A stretch of DNA of 64,000 nucleotides, from contig NKYR01000003.1 in NCBI GenBank assembly GCA_003184365.1, forward strand, positions 496,001 through 560,000, given 5' to 3'. The notes under the pieces are model-generated. The model did no database searches. It was not told the DNA's origin and saw nothing but the letters and a program-made list of their open reading frames with translations. Below are positions 33,044-44,178 of the stretch, piece by piece (position 1 is the stretch's first letter; every line of letters begins with the position of its first letter). The DNA comes from Evernia prunastri. Taxonomy: Eukaryota; Ascomycota; Lecanoromycetes; Lecanorales; Parmeliaceae. The translations under genes were made by a program, and so were the position numbers.

Positions 33044-34805
33044 ATGACCAAATGTGCAGGCTGTAGAGTGCGTCATCTCGACTGCGATACACAATCTATC
33101 TGCTCGGAATGTAAGAAGAGCGGTCGAGAATGTGTGCGTCTCAATGTTCGCTTCCGGCATCTCGTATGTCCCTCAGAAAAGACAAGTCGTGCGCATTGCA
33201 GCAAATACGACTTCTTCTTCGACGTCAAGCAGACGTGGGTTGATATCCATGGGAACGTTGAGTTCGTGGTTGAAAGCGATTGCGGCGCTTACGCTTCACC
33301 AACAGATGAGCTAGAGATTGACACTCTCGGAGCTGTCGGGTTGAATGTGGAGCCTCAGCCAGCTCTGAGATCAAATACCCAGACCCCAGCAATTCAGGCG
33401 TCAGTCCAAAACGATGACCCATCGGATTATGTAACAGTATCGGAGCAACTGCCTCACGAGCAGCCAGGAAACATTCTTCTCGGCGATGCCTTGGAAATGC
33501 CGGCCCATTCATTGGGAGAAGCCTCCATAATTGGCGAGAAGCCCCCCTACGATACTCGAGTGACCTACACAGAGAGGCTGCCGCCTGCACAGGAGCCCGC
33601 GTGGCCATTGAAAAATTTACAAGAGGGAAAGCTACTTCAGCATTTTATCACACATCTCGCCCCATGGGTATGTAAAAAGGTCTTTTCGCGGTGAATTTTC
33701 GCTGATCCACAACCTAGTTCGAAGTTGGAGATAGCAAGAGACATTTCGGCAAGGTCGCACCCCGCATGGCAACGTCAAGTCCTTTGCTGATGACTGTAAT
33801 TCTCGCCATTGCCGCTTTCCATCAAAGCCGAACTAGCGGCCAAACTGATCTCTACACCGCAATGACCTACCACGATCGGTGCCTGGAGATGATTGTGCCG
33901 ATGTTGAGCGATTCAGATCCCGCCAACGATGATTGTATACTGATAACTACCACCATTCTCCATCTGTATGATGGCCTCGAGTGTAAGACTGCTCCTCGAT
34001 CATATAGCTGTATCCCGCACTGATACATTCTCCTCTAGCTGGCAATGACTTGCCTCGGCATCTCAAAGGAACCTCCATCTTTTTCCCTACGCAATCCACA
34101 GGTGATTCGTCTCAACTTCGCAGGGCAGTCTACTGGCTTCACCTTCGTCAAGAGGTATACAACGCCTACCTGCATCAGCGCAGCATTACTACCAGTCTCA
34201 GCAATTGCAACTTCCAGTCCGAGAACGAGTCTGAAAATGACGACATGTGGTTTCACCAAACAGTGTACATTGCGGCTTTGGTGTCGAATTGGGCCTTCGG
34301 CGAGGAAGTGTCACATTCTCGATGGTACGAGCTTTGCAAGATGGTGGACACGTGGGAGAGCAAACGTCCTGCCAGCTTCGACCCGATATACTTTCGCACA
34401 CAGGACCCACAAAACGGCAGGGACTTTCCCGAGGTCTGCTATGTGACAGATGAGCATGTAGCCGCAGCACATTTCTTCTACTTGGCAAAACTCCTGCTTA
34501 CAACTCACGACCCCAGTATACCGCGGATTGGCCCTCGGATGAAGTCTGCCACCGTAGCGATGCAGGAAACCGCGCTTTCACACGTGCGTACTCTTGTTGG
34601 CATCGCGGTCTGCAACAATTTCACTCCTGCCAGATTCACGGGCAATCTCGCTATCATGATCTGCAACACTTGGTTCACGGACCGGCGAGAGCAGGAAGCC
34701 CTTCTCAACTATATGCGGGACACGAGTCGATGCAGTGGATGGACAGGACATAACGCAGAGCGGGCGTTGCTCGAGGAGTGGGGTTGGGAAAGGGAAACCC
34801 CATGA
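33044..34805 (+). CDS. Zn2Cys6 transcription factor
   Basis: Three exons (33044-33667, 33718-33982, 34039-34805) give 551 residues. The N-terminus holds a complete binuclear zinc cluster, C-x2-C-x6-C-x5-C-x2-C-x6-C, from Cys4 to Cys30, starting only three residues after Met1. A Pro/Glu-rich linker runs to about residue 190. The rest is the all-helical fungal-specific regulatory domain (Fungal_trans_2 type): LLQHFITHLAPWF, SSPLLMTVILAIAAFH, YHDRCLEMIVPML, DLPRHLKGTSIF, and a W-rich C-terminal part. Such proteins are nuclear DNA-binding regulators, often of a nearby metabolic gene. Target genes cannot be deduced; its nearest neighbours are a surface protein and, beyond a gap, a DUF1275 gene. 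Both introns restore the domain frame exactly. Confidence 0.94.
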
Positions 34806-36807
34806 GAGCTTTAGATCTCGTGTGGGACGGATGCATACTCAAACTCTGGGATATCCGAGCAAGCCTTCGGCTGGGGACGAAGACCCATTGGCCGCCAACA
34901 AATTAATATCTATTCAAAGAGACACGGGATCATCAAATGAAAAGAAAGCTCCGTACCATTAAGTAATAGGACGTACCTGAGCTCAAGAAAGCAGCTCCGC
35001 GCAGTCTTGAATGTGGCCACAACTCGCTGCCACTTTATACTGCTCAACAATCTACAATCCAACAACTCAAGGCGCCTAGGTCGTCCTGTTCTCACGTGAC
35101 AGTTCCACTGATGCGATTGCGATCATGGTTCTGTTCACAACTAGGCTTCTCGTCTAGCGTTTGGCTCAAAGGACTCATGAATTCTCTCTAAGATTGGAAT
35201 ATCGTCCTCCAACATCCGCTATTGGGTGTGCCATGAATGCGAACGGGGGTTCCGACAATAAGAAGATATTTAGGCATTAGCGTACGCACATGTCTCTGGA
35301 ACCGTTGGCACTCACAAGATCGCGACACCACCAAGCATAGCATTAGGATTTCCTCGTGCTCTCCCACAGCGCAATTCTGCCCGGTTTCGAGCTCTGACCC
35401 TAGCTACTGCTGCGGTTTGCCGGTTGTTTGTCTCTTGATGAGCAGCCTCGCGCTCAAGATGGCCAGAACACAAGAGCCTAGGCCTCCACTGAAGGAAGCA
35501 GGCGTTAACCATCAATTGCGCGCAGTCTCGGCTTCGGCCGCTTCGGGCTCTTTTGCAGGAGGTTTGACACGATTAGAAGTCTATCTTAATCTCTTTGGTC
35601 GGTCTGACTGAAAATAGCGTGGAGAATAGAGAAGGGAGGGAGGGCCCTGACTGCGACGACCGACGATGGGATTTTGAACTAATATTCATTATATGTTAAG
35701 CGAGATACGAGAGTTTTAAATGCTACGCGGTATAGTGCTATTTTGGTATTTTAGCGTAGCGTTTGCGAATATTATCGTCTATTATCAGCTTCGACTTCTG
35801 GTAGCAATGGTCCAGTGGCGTGGTTGTTTTCAGTCATGAGATTATTCACGACGTCTGGCGCAGAAGGGCCTTTTGGTTCTTTACTTGAAAGGAAAGACAA
35901 GGGTAATTAAGGGTGACTCAAAGCGATACGTTTCTTGCGGCTAGTTGTCATGAGACGGAGTGACTGGCGGACTTGGGTTCACATTATGTTTGAGGCGGTT
36001 TGCGAGGCCAAGACATCGCCGCATTGATTCATTGGCACATCCCGTATCTATCGGATACGGTAGTGGTCTTTTGTGGGACTTAGTTGACTCACTCGCAAAC
36101 AGAGAGCGATGGTTCTCTTCATTCCCACATGAAGTTTGATCATGGGAAGAAGCTGGGAGAGAGAGTCGGCGTATCTACAACACCTTTTATCGACCATCGC
36201 ATCGTCAACATCAACAGCAGCAACATCGCCGGTACCCGCTCGCTCTCCATGTCCATCTTGACCGCAAGTGGAATCGCAACACACCACGCTTCTTCGCCAG
36301 CAAAGACCTGCACGAGACAAAAGGTCTTGGAAATTATAGGCCGCGCAAGAAGCGTGTATCTCTGAATCGATCAGCTTTGCAGACACTGCTGTTCCAGAAA
36401 GTCTCAGACAGCACGAAATGGCAGTCTATCAAGGATGGCCTTGGTGCTGGTGCCTTCCTATTCGGGATTCTAGCGGTGTTAGTACAATCACTGCCTCCTG
36501 TTTAGCCTCATGTTTAGCCTCGTGTTTTGCACAAAGACGTTGTTCGTTAACAATGACATCTCTCACCTATGGAAAAAATCCTTCCTTGATATCCCTATCC
36601 GCTTTGTGCACATCTCCACTCTTATACATCATCCTTCCAGCTCCTCCCCATCCCTTCCCGCTTCCACACCTCGCTTCCAAAACCACAAACGCATCCACTC
36701 AGCACCGCTCCCATTCCCAACCAATTACAAACCGCACACAGTTCCTCCCCTCTCACAGCCATAACAACCCACTCTCTTCCCAAACGAATATCCAACACAC
36801 CCAAACC
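34806..36807. other. 2-kb gene-free stretch
   Basis: No family-like frame. The part near 35650-35790 is AT-rich with repeated TTTTAGCGTAGCG/TTTTGGTATT words, like the residue of an old repetitive element. The right end is pyrimidine-rich, as in fungal 5' leaders, just before the small open frame at 36808. Confidence 0.45.
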
Positions 36808-36978
36808 ATGCCCAAAGCAACAGCCAGAGCAGAACTCGTCATAGTCGGCACCGCGCGCAAGCCCAACGCCTCCGACCTCCGCAACCGCGGCCTCGCCGGC
36901 CTACCCGACCCGAGCCCCGACGTCGCGCGCAGGCGGGCGGAGCTGGAAGCGGAGCTGGCGGCGAGGAGCATGTTTTAG
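36808..36978 (+). CDS. Small basic hypothetical protein
   Basis: A 56-residue frame from ATG to TAG with strongly C/G-ending codons, unlike the flanking DNA, which suggests real coding use. It is Arg/Ala/Glu-rich; the C-terminal part (DVARRRAELEAELAARSMF) is probably helical, and a GLAGLPDPSPD turn precedes it. A CT-rich leader lies directly upstream. No family recognised. It might be the last exon of a longer gene, but no upstream exon was found. Confidence 0.4.
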   Translation: MPKATARAELVIVGTARKPNASDLRNRGLAGLPDPSPDVARRRAELEAELAARSMF

Positions 36979-37984
36979 GAAAAGGCTTTCCGATCCGGTC
37001 AACGCCGGACCGAGTCAACTGGTCGATGTCTTTACTCTTAGGGGTGATACCCTCTCAAAGCGAACTGTTTGAGACCCGGCGTCCCGTGACGGCGTGATGA
37101 TTCACCGAGCGTTATCTTGTTTTGAAGGAATCTTCTTTCTGGCGGAGTTCCTCGTGCGCAATATTTTGCTATGTTCCTCTTGAAGTTGGTTTCATATCGT
37201 CTCGGGTGGGATAAGTCCTGCTTTCAGTGTAGCGAAACCACGCCGAAGGAGAGCGGGGGGGGTTGATGTTTGTTTTCGAAGGATGCTGAAGACTTGTTCG
37301 ACGAGCATTCAAGATAACGAGGACAAGACAGTCCCTGCCCCCGTTCCAGATGCGTCAAGATGTTCAAGGTCAATGTTTATACATGTCTGTGTGGATCATT
37401 AGTAAGAACTTTGATTGTATGGCGTCGCGAGTGCCTGCGGAGCTATACGATTCGCATTAAATTCAACTCTTGATGGTCCTGATACAATCGTGTTGCGATG
37501 CCCCTTATTTACTTTATGCCTCCGGAACAGAGTGTGTGGGTGGCAGGATTTAGGTTTCGCACTGGTAGCGCCGTGGCTTTTTCCATCGCCACACCACACG
37601 ATGAATCGATGACGACGCCGAGCGAGACCGCAGCTGCGACACCACTTGATTTGTGCGCATATCACACGTGCTCCTTTTTGGAAAGGTAGAGTGTAGGGAG
37701 GAAACAAGAGGCCGAGGATGTCATTGTGCTCTATATTGGTGCTGTTTGCAATGAAGAGTGACGTACCTTGATGGATGGATTAAGATGGCGAAATATCGAT
37801 GACAGTGCAATAGCATTCATCCAACTTACACATTTCAAGCTTTGAGCAGTTCAGTCTGCCCCATCGACTCATGATAGTATCCGGTCTGAGCCAGCAACGA
37901 AGGGAGACACCTAGCGTTTCGCTTCGCCCCTAAGCAAAAGAACAAGACGGCTCCCAGTGGCAACTATCTTCCTTCACCAAAAGA
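36979..37984. other. Gene-free stretch
   Basis: About 1 kb between the small frame and the DUF1275 gene. Nothing recognised. Confidence 0.45.
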
Positions 37985-38846
37985 ATGACAATCGAGAAAG
38001 ACCGCAACGGGCAACGCAACCGTCGAAGCGCTCTCGGCAGGATGCTCAAAACCTACCTCCTCAACCCCATCAACCCGTCCCTCCTCCTCGAACTCGAACT
38101 CATGGCCCTCACCCTCGCCGCCGGCATGAACGACGCCACCACCTACCCGGACTACCGCGTCTTCGCCTCCAACCAGACCGGCAACACGGCCCTCTTGGCC
38201 GTCGGCGCCCTGGGCATCGGAACCGGGGCCGCCGACCTGCGCGACGTCGGTTTCAGCCTTGGCATGTTCGTGCTTGGTGGTTATGCTTTTGGGCAGGCGG
38301 GGCTTTGGTTCGGGAGGAAGAGGCGCGGGTGGCTTTTGGGGTCGAATTTGCTGCAGACGGTGCTTGTTTACGGCGCTGCGGCGGTGAGGAAGTGGGCCGG
38401 AGGGGGGACGAGGGCGGGGTGGGGTGTGGTTTCGTTGCTGGCGTTTGCGTCTGGCGGTCGTACGTATCTTTCTTTTCGCCGAACGGATCATTTTGCCTCT
38501 TTTTCGGCGGGTGGTTTGAGTATGGTTGGCTGTGCGGATTATGCTCATCGCCCCACTCATTCATTCATCTTTTTCAAAGCCGAATACTAAATCTCATTCT
38601 GCCGCAGAAGTTGCCCTGGCCCGCACCATCAACGTTCCAGAGGTCACCACCGCTATGGTCACGTCTGCCTACATCGATCTCGTGGTCGATCCGAACATCT
38701 TCAGCTGGAACAATCGATCTCGAAATCGTCGCGTTTTCTTCGTTGCCTCTCTGCTCGTGGGCAGCTTTATAGGAGCGATCGCGTATAGATACGTTGGGTC
38801 TGCGTTTGCGCTGCTTCTGTCAGCAGTGAATAAGACACCCGCGTGA
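37985..38846 (+). CDS. DUF1275 (YoaK-type) membrane protein
   Basis: Two exons (37985-38459, 38608-38846) give 237 residues. The family signature is clear: an early helix with ALTLAAGMNDATTYPDY, FASNQTGNTALLAVG, then GYAFGQ, LLAFASGGQ rebuilt across the intron, a TTAMVTSAYIDL segment, and a final RRVFFVASLLVGSFIGAIAY helix. Six hydrophobic segments fit the family, as does the length (about 220-270). DUF1275 proteins are bacterial and fungal membrane proteins of unknown activity. The donor at 38460 was chosen over an overlapping one because it yields the conserved Gly-Gly-Gln. The N-terminal exon is very GC-rich. Confidence 0.93.
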
Positions 38847-40023
38847 GGCAGAACCTTGTGCCAGAAGATGGAGTCAATGCTGAGTTGGGGTCCACTCAGC
38901 CGGGGCGCCTTCAGAGTCACCTGATAGCCGCCGCAGCATGTATGACTTGTATCAATATTATTTGAAACAGAACCGCGAAGGACCCATGAGACGAGCTCGG
39001 AGATCCTCAGAGCTAGTATAAGAGCAAAAGTGAAGGGACTCGCCAAAACCAAAATGACTACATCTTATCGATTCGCACGGTCGGAAACCCCAAGACTGGT
39101 TTAACGATTCCTGGCGCGCTCAGCGAGTCAGTGTTGAACACGCAGGGGCTTGGTTATTGCCACAGTGGGACAGGTAAGTAGGCCTGCTCCATGTCATCAG
39201 GTTATTAGAGCCACGTTTCATGCACGCTGTGGTTATTTCGACGAGATCGGGTGACACGTGACCGGACAAGAGCTCTATATCCGCACTAGCATATGGCTCT
39301 TCGGTAGCCGTCGCTTTTCAGAGCCGTGGCACGTTTTTGTCGCGCCCGCCCCACGCTTGTCTTTGGATATCATCGTTCCGGATCCATACCTTAAGAGTAA
39401 AGAGGCTTTTCAGTGTTGGGCCGCGAGGATACCTGATCAGGTTTCTGTTGTGACGGTTTGGGTAGCTAGCCCTGGCGGCGAAACCACCACATCGTCATTC
39501 GCTATCACCACTGGTGGATTTAGTTGGGCATGGTCGGCATCGAAACGAGGCAAATAGTTATTGTATATGCGAAAATTGGCGAATTTCGAAAATGGAGGAT
39601 TGTGGTATTGTCTCTCGATGTTACGCTCCGGGTTGCAATCGGGTCCCTATTTTCTCTTAGCATGTAGCAGTTACAGCGATGGAGCAAGTCTCTAAAAACC
39701 GAATGGCTGTGCCTCGTTGTGCCTTAGAAATGCTGCAGCACCGATACTGTGTTGGGGCTATCCCTCACGGTGTCAAATGACTCATGGTTTTAAACTAACA
39801 TGGGCCTTACGGGCTATACGAGTCACCCACCAGTCCATGGCTGAGAGTTTAATCAATTCTTCATAAACCAATAACAACAAGAGCCGTTTCTCTTCAATAC
39901 CCGCCTACCTCGCATGAATCAACGGCATGTGGTCTGGCTCCAAAATAGCATTTGGAGCCTTGAACGGTTCCCCCTTTGCAGGCTCGTGAACGCGGAAACT
40001 AGGATTAGTCGTAACGTCGCCTG
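38847..40023. other. Gene-free stretch
   Basis: About 1.2 kb between the DUF1275 gene and the P450 relic. No supported gene. Short frames at 39258-39557 show no family likeness. Confidence 0.45.
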
Positions 40024-40450
40024 CTTAATGTCTTACGCATCGCCGAAACTCGACCAGCGGCCCTTCGTGGGTGCTGACGAATTCATCGTAGGTCTGATAC
40101 TCCTTTTCTCATCTCCTACTCTCTCCCAAGCCCGGACGGCCGTCGCCAAGCGTGGAACCCGGCTGCAGCCGCATGTCGTAAAGCCAGAGTATTCTCGCGA
40201 GCATGATGCCCATCTCCTGATACGCCAAATATCTGCCCACGCAGCTCGTTCTGCCACTGCCGAAGGGGCAGAAGGCGCTTCGCGCCAGAGCGATTGCCGC
40301 GTCCGAAGCACCGGTTTCGGGCAGCCAGCGTTTGACTTTGAAAGCGAAAGGGTCCGGGTAGTACGTCGAGTCGTGGTGGATGCTGTAGGCTGGGACGTCG
40401 ATGTCAATACCAGCTGGGAAGTCGATGTTGAGGCGGACCTAGTGTGGGAT
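40024..40450 (-). pseudogene. Cytochrome P450 C-terminal fragment with two stops
   Basis: Minus-strand translation gives the last ~140 residues of a fungal P450 of the benzoate-hydroxylase-like type: a VRLNIDFPAGIDIDVPAYSI strand pair, YYPDPFAFKVKRWLPE (the PERF/PERW region), FCPFGSGRTSCVGRYLA with the haem-binding Cys, a long L-helix, and a C-terminal FVSTHEGPLVEFRR. Two in-frame stops break it: one before the VRLN strand (near 40440) and one TGA 20-25 codons before the natural end (near 40100). The I-helix, the K-helix ExxR and everything N-terminal are missing upstream. No intron removes both stops. I read it as a dead gene remnant. It lies head to head with the acyltransferase gene, about 430 bp away, which suggests the two once formed a pair (inference). 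Confidence 0.87.
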
Positions 40451-40881
40451 TATGCCTAACGTGGCTTGGCACTCCCACCATCAACAGCCTTCTCAAAGGC
40501 CACTTCCTTCCGTTCACACCATGTTCACTCCTTATTCAATCACTTTAAACTGTAGAGTCATCTCAGCGGGGCACGGCAGTGGTGATAAAGAGTGTATGGT
40601 GAGTCTAGCTACCTGGCCATCAGCCATAAGATGGCTGATGGGGACAAAGAGTGGCTAGTTACATGAATGCAAAAACGCTAGAATATGCGTGGAGATTACT
40701 AGGCAAGTATGCATATGCATGGAGTGCATGATAGACACTAGGCAAATAAGCGAACTCGCCAATAGTGACAGGTCAAAATAGTCGCGGGATCTGTGCTCGT
40801 CGATCTACTTGTTCTTCGCTATGTCACATTCCCTTTTTCTCGACTGAACCACACTTTGAATCAAATTCTTCACCAACCATC
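40451..40881. other. Gene-free stretch
   Basis: About 430 bp between the P450 relic and the acyltransferase. The acyltransferase frame is open upstream to about 40765, but without a family-like sequence. The 5' missing part of the P450 gene is not found here. Confidence 0.45.
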
Positions 40882-42225
40882 ATGCCTTGGAAGGAGACAT
40901 CTAAAGGCCGTTTTGAGCGGCCATTTGACAGCATCGAGGACTTTCACCGCGCCATCAAAGCTGGCGGTGCGCCAGTGAACAGGGAGCACTATTCCATCAG
41001 GGCAACTGTAACATTCCGTCTCGATGCTCCTTCCATCGACGACGCCGCTTCAGCCTTGAGACATGCATGGAAGACCATGCGGTATGACTTCCCTCAGCTC
41101 GCGGCCTTTGATCGCGAAGGCACCTACGTGTACGAAGTTCCTGACGCGGCTACCGTTGACGTCTGGCTTTCGAATTCCTTCATTGTTGAGCCTCAAGGAG
41201 CGAAGACGCCGGAAGAGCTCTATGACCAGTTGCGACCGATAGACATTGCCATGATGTATTATTTCCCGCAGACCTCCCAGCTCATGCTGCATGTCTCCCA
41301 TTGGCGGATCGACGGTATCGGAACGATGTATCTATTCAACCACTTTTTCGACGCAGTGGCTCATCCTCGCGCGGTTCAATTCGGGGATGAGGGTAGGAAT
41401 CTCTCGGTCGGTCTGGACGAAGCGAACGCCGTTCCCACGCAAGTTTCACCGCAGACAGACCAGGTGGCCACTGATACCTTGATGAAATTCGTTGAAAACG
41501 TACCGTCGATCGGCCTACCCACAAAAGTTGCAGATCTCCCCTCTGGCGCTGGGCGCTGCGAAATCGCGCTGGACCAGGCACTGACATCTGCTATTGTTTC
41601 TCGTTGCAAGGCTCATGGGTTCAGCGTTACGGTCGCTGTACACGCAGCCATCATTTGCGCAACAAAGCAGTACGCCGGCAAAGAAACAACAGTGGGAAAG
41701 CGCAAGTATGCATCCTGGACGGCTTTTGACCTCCGCAGATACAGCCCACCTCCGTACAACGGTGCAGACAATGTCGTATCCAATTTCCACACCGGTATCC
41801 CTACGGTTGTCACACCGTCGACTTTCCTAGACAACGCGCACCAGCTCAAGAAGCAGTACGCGGAGAGCTTCACCGTAGCCGGACCTAACAGCCTATTTAC
41901 TTTCCTAAACTGCTATGTGAGGAAGGTCTGCGCCTTATTCACTAAACCTGCTCCGCAGGCCACAGTACCACCCACAGAGCCCGCCCTCAACAGTCTCGGG
42001 ATCATCGATCAGTTTCTCGACGCGAAACATGGGGACAGCATTGAGGTCTTGGACTTTTGGATTGGCGTGGAGATGATTACTCGGCAATTCATGTGCTACG
42101 TATGGACTTGGCGGGAGCAGATGCGGCTGAGCGTTTCCTACAATCAGGCGTTTTATGACATGGCATTCGTTGAGGAGTTCTTGACGGCGGTCAAGGACAC
42201 ATTGGTGGAAGGGCTGGGGATCTGA
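40882..42225 (+). CDS. Tri3-type acyltransferase
   Basis: An intronless frame of 447 residues from the ATG at 40882. It resembles fungal O-acyltransferases of the trichothecene 15-O-acetyltransferase (Tri3) group within the BAHD/condensation-domain fold. Seen: the catalytic H-x3-D-G motif (H140, D144, G145, in HVSHWRIDG), an early PFDSIEDFHRA segment, and the second-half FSVTVAVHAAIICA strand-helix with WTAFDLRRY. A DFWIGVEMITRQF strand and an RLSVSYNQAFYD motif lie in the last quarter. Length matches the group. Such enzymes acylate hydroxyls of secondary metabolites with acyl-CoA in the cytosol. No terpene cyclase, PKS or NRPS lies in this window, so the substrate is unknown. The adjacent dead P450 suggests a degrading pathway. 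Resemblance to Tri3 is of family level only and does not imply toxin production. Confidence 0.88.
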   Translation: MPWKETSKGRFERPFDSIEDFHRAIKAGGAPVNREHYSIRATVTFRLDAPSIDDAASALRHAWKTMRYDFPQLAAFDREGTYVYEVPDAATVDVWLSNSFIVEPQGAKTPEELYDQLRPIDIAMMYYFPQTSQLMLHVSHWRIDGIGTMYLFNHFFDAVAHPRAVQFGDEGRNLSVGLDEANAVPTQVSPQTDQVATDTLMKFVENVPSIGLPTKVADLPSGAGRCEIALDQALTSAIVSRCKAHGFSVTVAVHAAIICATKQYAGKETTVGKRKYASWTAFDLRRYSPPPYNGADNVVSNFHTGIPTVVTPSTFLDNAHQLKKQYAESFTVAGPNSLFTFLNCYVRKVCALFTKPAPQATVPPTEPALNSLGIIDQFLDAKHGDSIEVLDFWIGVEMITRQFMCYVWTWREQMRLSVSYNQAFYDMAFVEEFLTAVKDTLVEGLGI

Positions 42226-44178
42226 ACAGGAAAAGGGGTACATACTGACCGACCAGTTTGGCTATTGGCGTCCGGACAGGACGAAGTATGAATGCAACAT
42301 AGGCAAAAAGGCCTTCCAAGCTATTGCGGTGTATCTCAGAAGATGTTTCCTATCAATTTATTCCTACAGATCATTGATGAAATCCGTTTCATGCAATTCG
42401 TACTACATTTTTATGACGAGCATATCCACCCTTGACACACAACCTATACATTTCTACCGGTGCCTATCGTTTCTTCCTTATTCCATGATGACTTCCTCAA
42501 TCATGCTCAACCAGGAAATCATAATGCTATCCGAGACACGTAAACAGCGTTCGGGGCGTAGCAACACCAGAGCCACCTGCAAAGATAGGCCTGAGTAGGC
42601 ATAGTCTTGTGTTATAGCATTACCAGACTCCCATGCTTTTGCATAGACCTGCACATTGGTTACATGTACAGGTGAGGGCGAGCGGAAAAATCAACAAAGT
42701 TGATCTGCAAGAGTGAACTCGAATAAAGAGCAAGGAACATGGGCGATGGCCACATATAAGGTGTGGCCGAAATGAAAGCTCCGATGATCCCGACGGTCCT
42801 TGATTGACAAACCTTCCAGAAGCTGTTCAGGATCTCGATCATGGCGACCGCTAGTGCGGAGTGAAAGCACCGGCATTCTGACGAAGACTATCGTATGAAG
42901 CGCTCTCGAGCCAAGGATCTCGATCCGATCTTTCATTCTTCGTGCGGTGCAAAATGTTGACAATAGAATCGACCGAGTTCAGCGTATGTCTGTCACTCCC
43001 TCCCAAAGCTCTTCTCTACCACCACAAGGACTCCTCGAATCGTTCTTGGTGGTAGATTGACCGCACGAAGTTATGTTCAGTTGCAACCCCGCCTTCGCCC
43101 CCCGGCCGGCGGTTGATAGGGGCTAGTCTTGGCGGACTTGGCGACCCCCACCTGAATCTAGCCGGCCGAATAGCTCTTGCCCAGAAGTTGTCAAGCCGCA
43201 TCATTATGATCACTGTAGCAAGAGTTCTTCATCGTCTTGGGCATTGGCGTCCGAGGCATCTTTTCCCCATGCTTATCTTTTCTGCAAAGTAACAGCCGAT
43301 TGTGATTCTGTGCTCGTTGGACTCTTGTGCGTTACTCTACGGAAGGGAAGTGGCATTGCTGTGTCTCACCGGGCTGCATGTTTTACTATTTCTGTGGGGA
43401 CGCATACGCTAAGGAATACCGCATGTGTCGGCCGTCGGCTTGGATAACGCAGCAATCAATTGTCGTCCACATCTCATATACCAACAGCCGCACGCAGGAA
43501 TGGAAAGGGTTTATGGGCAAATCTATCATCGAATGGATCGGCTAGGAGGCTATGCAGGAACACGGTGCTATATTCTCTCGATGCAGCGCAGAAAGGGCGA
43601 AGAGGGGCGGAGTATGCATGCATGAGCTTGCACTCGTTGCCTGACCTCTATGGCTAACTTCGCAGCAGAGGTGTCTACAGCCATATTCTAGGCAAGTGTT
43701 TTATTCACCGCGGAGAAGGATGGAGGCTTAGGATCTTTGACTCTTTGAAACTGGACCGTTCTTTTGAAAAGGGTTGAGATAACTTCGATCATCCCAGGGT
43801 GAAGCCGTGTGCTACTCTAAATGCCGGAGCCGCTCGGGGATCACTTAGACGGACCTTCCGAATTATCGATGTATAGGGATACTCAGATCTGATTTTCATA
43901 TTTATAATATATTCCCCATTCAATGAGTCAAAGGATTTAAAGTTGCAGCAAAGGCTGAGAAAGAGGAGCGAGGAAATCCGAAGATTACGTGAGACTTTAA
44001 GGTGCTTTACGAGTATGCAGAGCGGAAGATCTCGGCTTGCAGAGACTTGGTTCATTGGTCTCTATGCCGTCTATTGGGGATATCTTTTGCCATTCTTCTT
44101 ACTGTTGAGAATTATGGGCAACCATATTTCTTTGACATCTTAAATAACATATTCTGTTGTTCGTTCTTTACCACAATC
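42226..44178. other. 2-kb gene-free stretch
   Basis: Short frames on both strands (for example 43016-43213 minus, 43244-43657 plus) show no family likeness and no consistent splice structure. No repeats noticed. It separates the acyltransferase from the wall-protein gene. Confidence 0.45.

Noticed and set aside
2170..42225. A single secondary-metabolite gene cluster linking HMG-CoA reductase, Zn2Cys6 factor, P450 relic and acyltransferase
   Set aside because: The genes are spread over 40 kb with many unrelated genes between them, and no terpene cyclase, prenyltransferase, PKS or NRPS is present.
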